Positions 22,284-33,836 of a stretch of 64,000 nucleotides of DNA are shown piece after piece. Within the stretch, counting starts at the first letter, position 1; every line of letters starts with the position of its first letter. A program made the translations under genes and the position numbers. This stretch comes from Diadema setosum. Taxonomy: Eukaryota; Echinodermata; Echinoidea; Diadematoida; Diadematidae. A model generated the notes under the pieces. That model was not told where the DNA came from, did no database searches, and saw only the letters and a program-made list of their open reading frames with translations. The DNA lies in assembly GCA_033980235.1 (NCBI GenBank), contig CM067075.1:25863061-25927060 (forward strand). The letters run 5' to 3'.

Positions 22284-22995
22284 GTGACCCTGCACCTCAA
22301 AACAAAAAAAAAAGTCGCCAGACATGGTTTCTCAGTTAAAGGCAGATTCTAAAAGAGCCGACTCTGTTAGGAGAGTCCATTGGAATTGAGTTATATATCA
22401 TTTTAAAGCTTTAAGCTTTAAAATGATGTATAACTCAATTCCAATGGACTCTCCTAACCTATCTAAATATTGGAAAGAAAGCACACACTTTGGAAAAGTG
22501 TGAACTGAGAAAAGAGGCTCTGAAGTATAGGGTCTATTCAAAGCGGTGCCACCTGTTTGGTGAAAGGGACAAAAAACAGGATGTAAACCACTGTAGCAAC
22601 AACAATAAAGGGATCATCAGATTAAGCTGGAATTAAGCGCATGCTCTGTTAACACATTCTGTTAATGATTACTGCCAACTTTCAAAGCAGTAGCATTATC
22701 CATTCAAAAGTTATCAGAGTTGAAAGTGGAGAGTTTGCATAGGATTTTTCAAGAAATAAAAAGGGCTCCTCTAAGACATACCTGATGATACTAATCTACC
22801 ACAAAAGGGTTGTAGAAAAACTGCTAAAATCCTGATTTCCCACCCATTTTATGATCCCAAACTCAAGAATAAGGTAGAAGAAGAAGAAAATGTGGAAGAC
22901 TCAAAATTGACTTGGTTGATCCATTTCACCTTTTTTGAGTCCTCACGTAAAATCAAGGGGTGTGACTTTTTGTTGGTTTTGTGATGCACGGTCAC
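22284..22995. mobile_element. Inverted-repeat element, GTGACC(C/G)TGCA family, copy 1
   Basis: Left end GTGACCCTGCACCTCAAAAC and right end TTTTGTGATGCACGGTCAC. Its body (AAAGTCGCCAGACATGG, ATGTAAACCACTGTAGCAAC and the TTGACTTGGTTGA block) is repeated in the interrupted copy at 23991-26335. Contains a 93-bp hairpin at 22366-22458. No coding potential seen. Confidence 0.8.
22366..22458. repeat. 93-bp near-perfect hairpin
   Basis: The arms GTTAGGAGAGTCCATTGGAA... and ...TTCCAATGGACTCTCCTAAC pair almost without mismatch around an AAGCTTTAAGCTT centre. The same palindrome in the second element copy was split by an insertion at its central TTAA (24088). Confidence 0.85.
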
Positions 22996-23990
22996 TTACA
23001 TGCACTAACACACTTCATACATGTACTGAAGTATTTTCACACAAATTCATAAACATCATTCATAAGAAAATAAAGGGGGACCTGCCATCAATTTACCCTG
23101 ATAAAGTCACAGATATCAAGACTGAAGAAAGCCAAAAAACAGCATATGTAGATGTTCTCTCGTACTACATTGATGACTGAAATATAAGAAAGCAACAATA
23201 ATAAATTTGTTGACCGTTTACAATGTGTCAACACACTTACACATACTGTTATTTGCCATGATCATTCACCTTGGCTAATTTCTTCAATTTTTACCAACTT
23301 GCAAGCTAGTTAGCCCATTCAAGCATAACAATGTGCTTCAGTTCAATATGAAGACCACACAGTGGCACAGTTGGGACTGAAAGGGGATTATAACTCTAGG
23401 TCATCTTTGTTCCCTGGCAGTTTTCAGACATTGTGTGCCAATAAAAGCACTCCATCAAGCAGACATGCTAATTAGTAAACGGTAATGATTTTAAGAATCT
23501 AAACCCGTTCCTTGAAGACAAGAGTGTCTGTTCTTGGCCCAAATTCATGTCTATTCGCGTTATGCTGACAAGAAAATTGACTTTGATCAAAAGATTAGAG
23601 TTTTTTTCTATCAGTATCTTATCTGTTCTTTTCTGTGGCAAAACTGTGTGTACAGGTATTTTTGTCTAATTGACCCGTTTTCCAACATACATATGTAGCA
23701 ATGAGCTTGTTTTGCTGTGAAAATTGTATGAAGATGTAACAAAAAAGGCTAAGCTCACTAAATTTTGACTTTCGCTGACCCCGTCCTCAAAGCACCCTTA
23801 AAGTTTGTGAGTTTGCGAGCCCATTAGTGCACGCTCTATTCATAATCTCACAATTGATTGATATTTCCCTTTGTTCGACGGCACATGCACTGATGCAGTT
23901 TACTGTGGAAAGGGGAAATGTACTGCTTGACTGCTTTCGCACTGGCTAATGATCAACCTGTCAATTCCTTGTGGACAAGCATAAAGGGTT
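22996..23990. other. Gene-free stretch between two copies of the GTGACC element
   Basis: No gene recognised; a few short frames only. Confidence 0.35.
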
Positions 23991-24087
23991 GTGACCCTGC
24001 ATTGATCACAAAACCAACTAAAAGTCGCCAGACATGGATTTTTAGTTAAGGGCAGATTCTAAAAGAGCAGACTCCACCGTCCAAGCT

Positions 24088-24482
24088 TTAAAGGGATGGT
24101 ACAGTATTGGTGGAGATGAGAATTGGGCTTTTAACTTTTTGCGAGATACCAAGAAAACACTTGTGATATAGTACAGAGCATACCATTTTAAGAGGAATTC
24201 AAAGTTTATTTGATGAAAATCGGGTTTGGAATGACTGAAACATCCAAAAACAAAGTAAAACAAAGTGATGGTAATAAAGTGTGGGTCCACAATCTATTAG
24301 AATTGCTCTTTTTTTGATATCTCAGCAATTTCAAAACCAATTTTCATCAATTTAATGTTGAATTCCTCATAGAATTTCATGCTCTTTCATATTTCATAAG
24401 AGCTTTCTCATTATCTCACCAAAAAAAGTTAGAAACCTGAAATTACGTCTCAACCAAAACTACCGGTATATGATCCCTTTAA
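24088..24482. mobile_element. TTAA-flanked MITE, AAAGGGATGGTACAG family, copy 1
   Basis: Inserted exactly at the central TTAA of the host element's hairpin, with TTAA on both sides. The inverted arms carry TTTGATGAAAATCGG..., ATATCTCAGC and TTTTGCGAGATA-type blocks. Further copies at 45337, 46115 and 46790. Confidence 0.8.
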
Positions 24483-24662
24483 AATGATGTATAACTCAAT
24501 TCAAATGGACTTTCCTTTAATAACCTGTCTTAATATTGGAAAGAAAGCACACATTCTGGAAAAGTGTGTACTGAGAAAAGAGGCTCTGAAGTACAGGGTC
24601 TATTCAAGCACTTAATCTTACCAAACCATGCTGGCTGTGCGATGAATGGGACAAAAGAAAAC

Positions 24663-25712
24663 AAAAACAAACAAGAGACCCGCGCACTCACCCGAGTATT
24701 GCAAGTTCACCTTTCACGCAGTCACTAATCTAAATTATTCACAGCTCTACTAAAATTTGACCAGGCTTCCTCAAGTAGAAGATGAAAATGTACAATAAGG
24801 GCCCAAATTTTTAAAGATTCCTTCATTTGGGGGGATTGGGGCCTCCTGGGGCCCTCTGGGTGGGGCATGGTGCCCATTTTGATAAATTGAGATCCTGACC
24901 CCCTAGGGATGCTACGTGTACCTGCCAAGTTGACAAAAAATCCATCATGAGGTTTTCAGGAAGAAGATGAAAATGTACAATTCAGGCCCCCATTTGGACC
25001 TTCCCAACCCCCAACCCCCCCCCCCCCCCCCCCCCGCCCCCAAGAGGGGCACCCCTGGATCTGCTACATTGTATGAACAAACTTGAAACTACAGTCATTA
25101 ATGTACTCACTCATAGTATTATCTTAGCTCTATAACTTCTGATTCTAGAGAAATTTTTTAAAGATTCCTTCATTTTGGGGGGTTTTGGCCCCCTGGGTGC
25201 CCCTGGGTGGGGCATGGTGCCCATTTTAATAAATTGAGATCCTAACCCCCTAGGGATGCTACCTGCCAAGTTTGGTGAAAATGGGTCATGGGGTTCTCAA
25301 GAAGAAAATGAAAATGTACAATTTAGGCCCCATTAGGACCCCTCCCCACCCCCTCCCCTGGGTCCCAAGGGGGGGGGGGGGCACCCCTGATTCTGCCATG
25401 AACAAACTTGAGACTACAGTCATCAATGTACTAACTTATTAACTTAGCTCTATCACTTCTGGTTCTAGAGAGAAGCTTTTTACAGATTCCTAAATTTTGG
25501 GGGGTTTGGGCCCCCCTGGGGGCCCCCTGGGTGGGACATGGTGCCCATTTTAACAAATTGAGTTCCTAACCCCCTAGGGATGCTACCTGCCAAGTTTGAT
25601 GAAAATCGGTCTTGGGTTTTGAAGAAGAAGATGAAAATGTAAAAAGTTTACGCACAACGGACGCCGGACGAAGGGCGATCGCAATAGCTCACTTGAGCCT
25701 TTGGCTCTGGGG
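24663..25712. repeat. Repeat with three ~320-340 bp tandem units, ending CAATAGCTCACTTGAGCC
   Basis: Three imperfect units beginning near 24795, 25141 and 25456 share AAAGATTCCT(T/A)(C/A)ATTTGGGG, CCTGGGTGGG(G/A)CATGGTGCC and CCCCTAGGGATGCTAC. The array ends in ACGGACGCCGGACGAAGGGC, then an AGCTCACTTGAGC stem whose partner (AGGTGAGCT) follows after an inserted hairpin MITE. Poly-C (25016-25036) and poly-G (about 25369) runs lie at unit junctions. Confidence 0.75.
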
Positions 25713-25880
25713 GGGTGTTTCACAAAGCCGTTCTTAAAGTTAAGAAGGACTTAAGTGCGACTGGTGATCAGTTCTTGTGCTGCCGAATTATTGAGATTCT
25801 GATAAGTATAGCACACAAGAACTGATCACCAGTCGCACTTGAGTCCTTCTTAACTTTAAGAACAGCTTTGTGAAACACCC
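25713..25880. repeat. Hairpin MITE, GGGTGTTTCACAAAG family
   Basis: The left arm GGGTGTTTCACAAAGCCGTT, the shared ACTGGTGATCAGTTCTTGTG block, and the right arm ending CTTTGTGAAACACCC pair over about 75 bp. It is inserted into the loop of the surrounding TTGAGCCTTTGGCTC...AGGTGAGC stem. Confidence 0.85.
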
Positions 25881-26335
25881 TCAGGTGAGCTAAAAACAAA
25901 AACAAAAAACAGGATGTAGGCCACTGTAGCTACATGTACAACAATGAAGGGATGATCAGATTAAGCTAAAATTAGCCATGCTCTATTAACACATTCTGTC
26001 CATGATTAATGCCAGCTTTCAAGGCAGTAGCACTATCCTTTCAAAATTTTTAGAGGTTAAAAGTGAAGGGTGTGTTGTAACGATTTTCAAGAAATGAAAC
26101 GGGATCTCAAGATATACCTGATCACACTACTCTACAAAAAGGGGTTGTAGAAAAACTGCTGAAAATCCACTTTCCCATTCATGTAATGAGCCCATATAGA
26201 AGAAGAACCCGGAATAGCTTTTTCAGAAAATAAGACAAACTCAACATTGACTTGGTTGACTCCGTTTCACCTTTTTGGAGTTCTCACGTAAAATCATGGG
26301 GTGCGACTTTTGTTGGTTTTGTGATGCACGGTCAC

Positions 26336-29300
26336 AATCTTGTTTTTTTTTTTTTTGGGGGGGGGGGGGGGGGGCTTTGAATTTTCTCAGAGAATTGTGA
26401 ATGGAACAGGTCAAGTGTTGACAATTCCCAACATATACATCACATTTAACTGCGACCAGCCCCAACAGTATAACTGTGTACAAGGAGCGCCCCAGGTTAA
26501 TATCACATCACATCATCACATCTGATAGTAGTGATACAGAAGTAACAGAAAAATCCATCAGAAAAATCCAGAAAAAAGAAGAAAAAGAAAACAGAAAAAA
26601 AAACCCCAGAAAAATCCATCTGTCTATAAACGTTAGTTAGAGTCTTATATCTTTTTTGATGTTATCGGCTCTCCTCTGTAGACAGATTGAAGGGGATTGT
26701 TTTTTAATTGACCTATTGACTTGTGTGTGACTACATAATTAAATTCATGCATGCTTGTTGAGGTCTGACTTCAATTTTTCAGAACCCATCTCATCTGGTG
26801 TGGTGGACGTGTGGCTAGCCTGCGCTGACGACGTGCTGTGCTGCGCTGCTGCTGCGGAACGCAAGCATTGTCAGCCACTCGCCTCCAACCAACCCAGCGT
26901 GTCCCCGATGACACACGGTCAGCGCATGCATGGTGGTGCACGATCTCCCAACATGATCTGCCCATCACGTGTTGTGATATCCTCCTTATAGACTCTAAAT
27001 CGACGTATAAATCTGCCCAGTGAGCCATTGGGCGGTACATGTCGCTTATAAAAATGTATAGGAAATATCAGAAGCTTATGGATTTAAAAGGAATGCAGAT
27101 GAATACTTACATTTTCTCACGTACACAAACACATGAACAGCGTTTCCGACAACCTTGCAATCACGCATTAGCTTCAACTTCCCCCTCAGTATTTTATCGT
27201 ATTACAGATTTGTGCTACATAGTACTTCAGACCACGGGGAATCATAAACGCAAAGTTCAGACCTGGGATATAGCAAAATCATTCAAGATTCGAGAAAATC
27301 CTACCTCTCCATGATTTTTTGCATTTCTTTTGTAATTTGAAATAGAGAAATATGGAATTGTTGTACATGATGTGTGAATTTCCGGTAATAGCTCCTGGAA
27401 TCGCAATCCAGAACGGGTAGTCGTGCGAACTTAGTATAAGAATTAGACTATACTTGGCAAATCTATATTATTATTTTTTTTTATTCGAGCGTGGCTACAA
27501 CTCGCCCTGCTTGAGTCATAAAGAAAGGGGTCACGTTGGGCCGCATAAAGTTCACGACGGCATGTCACGTAACACGATCAACCGTACATTTTCTCCTTCC
27601 ATGCAGTCGTCAACTGATTGATACGTGTATAATAAATTAAAATGACAACAATAACAACAACATTTGTTGTGGTGATGATGATGGTGATGATGATGATGAC
27701 AATATGTAAAAGTGTATGCTTTATGATGATGATGAAAATCGATGATCATGTGGATGATGATGATAATGAAATAATGTCAAATTACAACGATTTTATGAGA
27801 AGGTTATAAATGTCTAAAGGGGGAGATAACGATTAGAGTGACAATAATAAGTCCATGAATCAGCTTGTGAGGCGCAAAATCAATTAATGACATCATCTCA
27901 TCTTAATGCTTTAATCATAAAAATTGTTTCTTGAAAATAGTAATGAATTACGATGTTTGGCTCAACTGTTTTGTTTCCGTCGTCATCAAAATTCCTTTGC
28001 AATTTGGAGTCACCCATTGCACTATTCTACTCGGCCAGTGTTTGTTAGACCAGGGAGGTGGTCTCTCTTCCACCTCCCTGGTTAGACAGTCCAAATTCAA
28101 AGGCGGCTATAAGATAATATTATCTAGGCCTTCACCACAAGATAACCAAACAGCCAAATAACGCACCATGGAATGGTTGTCATGATGAGGCAACTTATTC
28201 TACAGCTCTATTTTGTTTCTTTCTGTTTTCTGTTAAGTCAGAACTTATGCATCAAATTTAACTGAACTAAATCAAAAGACCTAAGGAAGATCAGCTGTAT
28301 TTAGCATCACTGGAATTGGGTCATGCTCATTTATCCTATTTTGAGTTTTTATATTTTACATATTTTTGTAAGCATATATAGGGTATTTTGAATTATGATT
28401 TGGAAATAAACAAACACAAACAAACAAACCATGAAGTTCAAAACAAGATTAAAGAAAAACATAAATGTCACTATATATAATTCACTAATAAAACGTTAGA
28501 CAAGATTAAAGATTTATATAATTTTATGTTTTATACGAAATGCTTCAGGGAACAATTCCATGCGACAATATTTTCATTGTTGTTGTTTTTCTTGTTATCT
28601 ATATTGAGCTCTATACCACTGGGGTGGGCAATTTGCTCCAAAAATCCATTATGGGGTCTACTCTAATAACTTAAATTAACAAAATCTACCACACGATAAC
28701 TTATTCATTAACTAACATTTATTTTTTACTTATGAGTCAAACACCAACCCGGGTCTACAGAAAAGATGTCACCTTCCTACCTATAGGCCTGTGTCGTTCC
28801 CAGTGCCGTTAGATGTAAGCCAGGCCTAACTTGCAACGGAGGGAAGAGGGTATTTAGGCCCTATAATCTAAAGGCTTATTCCACTTCGGTAACTTAAATT
28901 CTGCATCGCTGTAATATTGATTGAATAATTTAAATGTGTTTTAGAAGTTCATTTTGTTCAGTTTAGTGTTTAAGACATTGTATTAGTGTCCAACTTTTTG
29001 AGCCATCCATCTTCGGAGCGTACAGTATGTCCCCCCCCCCCCCCCCAAAAAAAAAAAAAATACAATCGGATTTTCGTACTGATAACATCCATTATGATTA
29101 AACCGTCTAAATGCTACTTTTAAAATGTAACATCTTTAATAGCGTTATTTGCAGAAATCCCATTCAGTTTGGTTGAGCGGTCACAGAGAAATGTGGATTG
29201 TTGTAAAGCATGTCATGAGTCTGATTCTTCCAAGTTATAGCACTTGGATGCACTTGGAACTGCATATTAAAATAGACAGCACTTGGAGGGAATATTAAAA

Positions 29301-29964
29301 TTCAAGAAAGTTAGTTAATGACACTATTGTGTAGGTTTTGTTGATCTAAGTTATTAAAGTAAAACCCCCTAGTGGATGTGTGTCTGTGTGTGTGTATGTG
29401 TGTGTGTGTGTGTGTGTGTGTTTCAGCAAATTCCCACCTGCAGTAGAGCTCCAACTCCAAGATAAAAAAATAACAATAAATATTATTGTCACATGAAATG
29501 GTTCCCTGAAACATTTCGTAACAGTCTCTTCTTGTCTAACGTTTGATATCGGTGCATGCTGTGAATATTAAATAGTGACACTTATTTTTTTTTTCAAACT
29601 CATCATAACCATGACAACAATGCCATGATAAATGTTCTCTTTGCCTGTTTTGTTGTCTTGATGTATATATTATCTAAATCCCTCTCAATCCAAACTCAGA
29701 AGCCGACACACTGGCCAAAATGAGAATAATTAAAGTGACTAACAGGTTGAAATCGCAAAGAAATTTTGTTGACGTCGGAGACAAAACAGTTGAACAAACT
29801 GTGCAATTTTATGACATCATCGCCTGCACAAGTTGCAAGCTGACATATTTATAGACCTGCACATTATTATTGTCGCAGTAATCATTATTTCCACATTTTA
29901 ATAGAGTAGGTATAAGTGAACTGCAGGCCTACATGTATCCTTCTCATGAAATCATCATTGTATG
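26336..29964. other. Gene-free stretch with microsatellites and homopolymer runs
   Basis: Contains T13-G18 at 26342-26374, an (ATG)n-rich tract near 27664-27760, C15-A14 at 29031-29060 and (TG)n at 29376-29421. A minus-strand frame at 26771-27040 (89 aa, starting MYRPMAHWADLYVDLESIRR) sits in a locally GC-rich patch. I do not recognise it and cannot exclude a first exon. A 13-bp hairpin ACCAGGGAGGTGG/CCACCTCCCTGGT lies at 28049-28084. Confidence 0.4.
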
Positions 29965-30589
29965 GTAACCCCAAATATACATGTGGGTTTAGTGAATGCA
30001 GCAATATAATTAGTAGAACACATCAGTGAGAGTTAGAGGAAAATCGGACAATCAGTTTGAAAAGTTGTAAATTTTTAAAATTGGTGATGAGACCACTGGA
30101 TCAGAAGACTACTACAGATCATTACATCACACATAGACTACCATTGTAAAAGAAAGTATAAAGAAAATTCCACAAAACATCATTTCATATGAAAAGTGAT
30201 TCCCTGACCTTGTTACTGGACATAGTCAAGGGTATTATTATTCCCCCTGCTTTCTGAAAGAGGTAAGTGTAGTGCTCTTTCATTGTGCTAGAAAAGTGAA
30301 AAATGTTTATTTTCTTTATATTTTTTATTTTATTGTGGTAGTCCATATCAAGGAGCTTCAGAAGCTCCTTGTCCATATGTGATGCCATGATCCGTAGGTT
30401 ATCCTATAGTCTTCTGATCCAGCGGTCTCGTCACCAAAACTTCAAAAATTCATAACTTTTGAACCAATTCCCTGATTTTCCTCAACTTTCACTGATGTAT
30501 TCGACAAATATTGCTCTATTCACTTAATCAACATGTATTTTTTTTTTGAGGGGGGGGGGGGGGGGGGGGGGAGAGTGATTCCCCTTTAA
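29965..30589. mobile_element. Fold-back element, TTAA type (copy C), diverged
   Basis: Shares GTGAATGCAGCAATAT, TTAGTAGAACACATCAGTGA, AAATCGGACAATC, and the mirrored CATAACTTTTGAACCAATTC and TCACTGATGTATTCGAC with copies A and B. It ends CCCTTTAA. The left terminus has decayed and is approximate. A G24 run lies just inside the right end. Confidence 0.7.
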
Positions 30590-30747
30590 TTGAGAGACAG
30601 TTACAGTATCATCAACCAAACGTTTTTCTTTTCTTTTTCGTTTTTGTTTTGCCTGTATTTTTATATTGTCGAGGATAGCACGATGGTGCAAATGATAGAT
30701 CTGAAGAACGTGAATGTGAAAAGGAAAATGTGACACTTCAATATTAC

Positions 30748-31115
30748 TTAAAGGGGAAGGCTAGTAACTGATCAGTGGGAATCAGTGGAAATGCTGGGAG
30801 ATGATTGTTTCAATCCTTATGGGATTCATTCAAGAGTTCATTGTATATCTATTGTTGTGTGAAAATGATTTGCTTCAGAATGGTCTCATATTCAAGTACT
30901 GTGCAGTTTAATGCTTCCAGGTTAGCGTCCCTGGTCAGTGACGGAGCATTAATCTGCACATTACTTGAATATGAGACCGTTCTGAAGCAAATCATTTTCA
31001 CACAACAATATGATATATACAATGAACTCTTGAATTAATCCCATAAGGATTGGAACAATCATCTCCCAGCATTTCCACTGATTCCCACTGATCAGTTACT
31101 AGCCTTCCCCTTTAA
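30748..31115. mobile_element. 368-bp almost perfect palindromic element with TTAA ends
   Basis: TTAAAGGGGAAGGCTAGTAAC at the left is mirrored exactly at the right, with arms of about 170 bp around a short centre (near 30920-30945). TTAA on both sides. The arms differ at only a few positions, so either the insertion is recent or the arms are homogenised. Confidence 0.88.
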
Positions 31116-31198
31116 TGTACTGCAGCATTCAATTTCCCTTGTTGGTCCTGTCGACGTACCAGACCTATCATGTATTGTAGTACAAGGTACATGTACAA

Positions 31199-31312
31199 CC
31201 AAGTAAGATACACCCTGGATACACCTCCCTGGTACAACCATGGACCTACAACGTAGAGGTTCATGGTACAACCATGGACCTAAGTAGGGTCCATGGTACA
31301 ACCAGGAGGTAC
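31199..31312. repeat. Short palindromic GGTACAACCATGGACC repeats
   Basis: GGTACAACCATGGACCTA occurs twice, with partial and inverted forms (GGTTCATGGTACAACC, GGGTCCATGGTACAACC). Looks like a small, locally amplified palindrome cluster; no function inferred. Confidence 0.6.
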
Positions 31313-31339
31313 TCTGCAGGGGGGGGGGGGGGGGGGGGT

Positions 31340-31505
31340 GGGCATTTCATGAAGGAACTTGTCGGATAAAATATCTGACAAGTCTCTTTTATATTCCGAC
31401 AAGTTTTGAGAAATTCTTTAGTCTGATTGGCTGATTCCTCTGAACTTGTCGGATATAATTGACTTGTCGGACATTTTATCCGACAAGTTCCTTCATGAAA
31501 TGCCC
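31340..31505. repeat. Hairpin MITE, GGGCATTTCATGAAGG family
   Basis: GGGCATTTCATGAAGGAACT on the left is mirrored at the right; internal ACTTGTCGG(A/G)(A/T)TA motifs are repeated. Directly preceded by a G21 run. Confidence 0.85.
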
Positions 31506-32091
31506 CCTGCTGATTATAGCTAACTAGCTCCGGACGACCACGTGTGCATACAGTAACCGCACGTACTCATTGAGTCAAGGTACCACCATATAAGAGCTGT
31601 ATTTACTAATAGAGCTCTATGGGTACCACACTAGTGGTACCATAGGGGCATTCCAGACGATTTTTAAAATTTCACATCATGTAGTATATAAATCAATAGC
31701 TCCATGTATAGATTCGCGGAATTTATTGTGGTCCTCGAGCAGAGAAATCGGGGGCACTAAATTCAAAATCTTAAACAAATTACACTGGACAGTGTTGATG
31801 ACATCATAGCCTCACATATTTTAGAAATGTAGTAGTGTTATTGGTATTCCATTACAAGACCGCTTGCTCAACAAGTTCACCTGTGTAGAATCTAGGCATG
31901 CCTTCTTCTTTTGTTCTGCTTCTGGAGCCCCGACTCATGCATTCCAATGTGAGGCTGCCATGCCATCATCCTTGTTCATTGCAATTTGTTATAAATTTTG
32001 AAAACATTCCCATTCCTCATCCCAAAACTATAAATTCTGCAACTCTGTACTCAGTTCAACTAATTTATAGTTGTTCAAATGTAAAAGTCTG

Positions 32092-32379
32092 CAGACACTC
32101 CAACCCCAAGCACCTTCTGATCTGGAGATTCTCCCGCCCGAAACCCCTGCACGGGAGACTCCAAGTTGATGTGTGCGAAGCGCGAAGTTCATGTTCTCTG
32201 GTGCTATCTAAGGCTTATTTTTTCAACATACGATAGCAATAAGTAAGAAATCCTTTCCACCGGGAGACACAGAGCCAGGGCGGGAGAAATCAAATCACCA
32301 GCGGGAGAACGGGAGATTTTGCAAAAATGGGTTTTCGGCGGGAGATCTCCCGTCGAAAACGGGAGAGTTGGAGTCTCTG
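32092..32379. mobile_element. MITE, CAGAGACTCCAAC family with 6-bp duplication (copy 1)
   Basis: Termini CAGACACTCCAAC and GTTGGAGTCTCTG, flanked by AGTCTG on both sides (32086-32091 and 32380-32385). Contains CGGGAGATCTCCCG and AACGGGAGA palindromes. The copy at 51397-51699 is in the opposite orientation. Confidence 0.85.
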
Positions 32380-32689
32380 AGTCTGAAAATCATGTGGAGG
32401 TCGCCTTTACAGCTATCGGTGGTACGCATATAATGGTCACCCATGCATGCATGGCCGGCCTACAAGCAAACAGGTCTGCTGCCATCTAGTGGTACAGTTG
32501 GTGAGTTCGAGTGCTGGTGGTTGTAATAAAATGTTTTTGTTTTTATCTATCACATGTGGATCATTATCATTGCAGTGTGTTTGTGTGTGAACACGCGCCC
32601 ACTTTAAAATCGTGAATATACTCTCATAATTCATGCCGCTGAAAGTTTCTTACATCACTAAGAAAGTAGTATTTCACTACATTATCAGT

Positions 32690-32929
32690 ATGGGTAGGAG
32701 GAAGGCTACCTACTATAAAAAGAAAGGGTTTAAAGGCATTCCGAGTCATATTATCAGGCAGACGAGTCTTGGAGCAGCCGATATTCCCGTAAAGAAGAAC
32801 ACTGCTTCTCAGGGTAGGCTTAGTCCTACACATTCAAATCCGTGTGGGGCTCCAGTGATAACCTGATTGTGAGTCTTCCGTTGCTGAACGCAGCTCTGGC
32901 CGAATTCAGTGATCGCATTTGCCAAGGAG
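32690..32929 (+). pseudogene. Mutator-like transposase-domain protein, exon 1 (frameshifted)
   Basis: Starts at ATG 32690 in a good context (A at -3, G at +4): MGRRKATYYKKKGFKGIPSH, a basic N-terminus like those of Mutator-domain proteins in invertebrate genomes. Downstream, in another frame, the exon encodes DNLIVSLPLLNAALAEFSDR and ends CAA GGA G before the donor GTTAGT. This end is phase 1, exactly complementary to the exon at 36717. The two halves of the exon are out of frame by one base somewhere in about 32817-32870, so the locus is probably a pseudogene, or the assembly has an indel. Joining to 36717 is inference. Confidence 0.5.
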
Positions 32930-33587
32930 GTTAGTAGGCCTAATAGTATCACTATTGGTAGTCCTGGTGATTGGCATTTGATGTAATTAATTGACCTCGT
33001 TGCGTTGATTGATAAGGTCATTTGGCAATTCAATTGTGCACTCTACACTTTAATGGTCTTACTCTTATTAGTCTTAATACAGGCTACAGCCCCTACTAGC
33101 AGTTGACTAGCCCGACCAGACGCTGTATTTAGTAGTAGTAGTCAGTACGCTGTGCGAATACAGCGACTGGGCTGTGTAAATAGTTAAATACAGCCCTTGA
33201 ATTGCCTAAACTTTATCATTAATCGTTACCTCATTCGCCTACACAATATGCATTGGACGTCAATGTCAATTCGCGAAAATTTCATGCCGTGAATAATCTA
33301 GGTCATATCAAACAGTAAATTTATACTCTCCAGCCCCAATTGGGAGCAGATCGCAGACTAAGCCTAAGGTAAGGAATGGCAAGTGCTCATATAATCAATA
33401 TTGTATTCGTCTACTATACTTTGACTACGCATTTCTACATTCATGCAATAAAATAGGGCCAGGCTGAACTGGACTTCCATCATGTCTCTTCAACATCATT
33501 ATTATCATTGTGTCTTTGAAACATCTACTTGTTATATCTCTAGATCTATGTAACATACAGATTACAGTGTTACATTCTGGTGGCAAC

Positions 33588-33836
33588 TACTGTATACGCC
33601 ATATATTTCGCAAGTCTAAATTTTCGCGAATCGGAAATGCCCTACGATTTCACGAGTGGTTGAATTCGCGATTGAGGAGTCCTGTACTGTACTGAATGGA
33701 GAAATGTACACGCGTACGTCACATCCACATCTTGATCAGAGTCGATATTTTTGCGTGTCTTTAATTTCACGAATAGCACCTGACTCGCGAAATTCACGAA
33801 AATAAAAACCTCGTGAAATTTTCAGCGTATACAGTA
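33588..33836. repeat. MITE, TACTGTATACGCC family, copy 2
   Basis: TACTGTATACGCCATATATT to AGCGTATACAGTA, 249 bp, with internal TTTTCGCGAATCGG and CGCGAAATTCACGAAAAT. Lies in the long putative intron of the Mutator-like locus. Confidence 0.85.

Larger units (their letters stand above)
23991..26335. mobile_element. GTGACC element copy 2, inflated by nested insertions
   Basis: Starts GTGACCCTGCATTGATCACA and ends GTGATGCACGGTCAC. Sequence homologous to copy 1 is at 23991-24087, 24483-24650 and 25905-26335. Between these blocks sit a TTAA-flanked MITE (24088-24482) and a pyrimidine/purine-rich triplicated repeat with its own MITE (24663-25900). Confidence 0.75.

Noticed and set aside
26771..27040. 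Minus-strand 89-residue frame starting MYRPMAHWADLYVDLES
   Set aside because: Locally GC-rich and superficially protein-like, but no family was recognised and no clear splice borders were found. Kept only as a remark, not a gene call.
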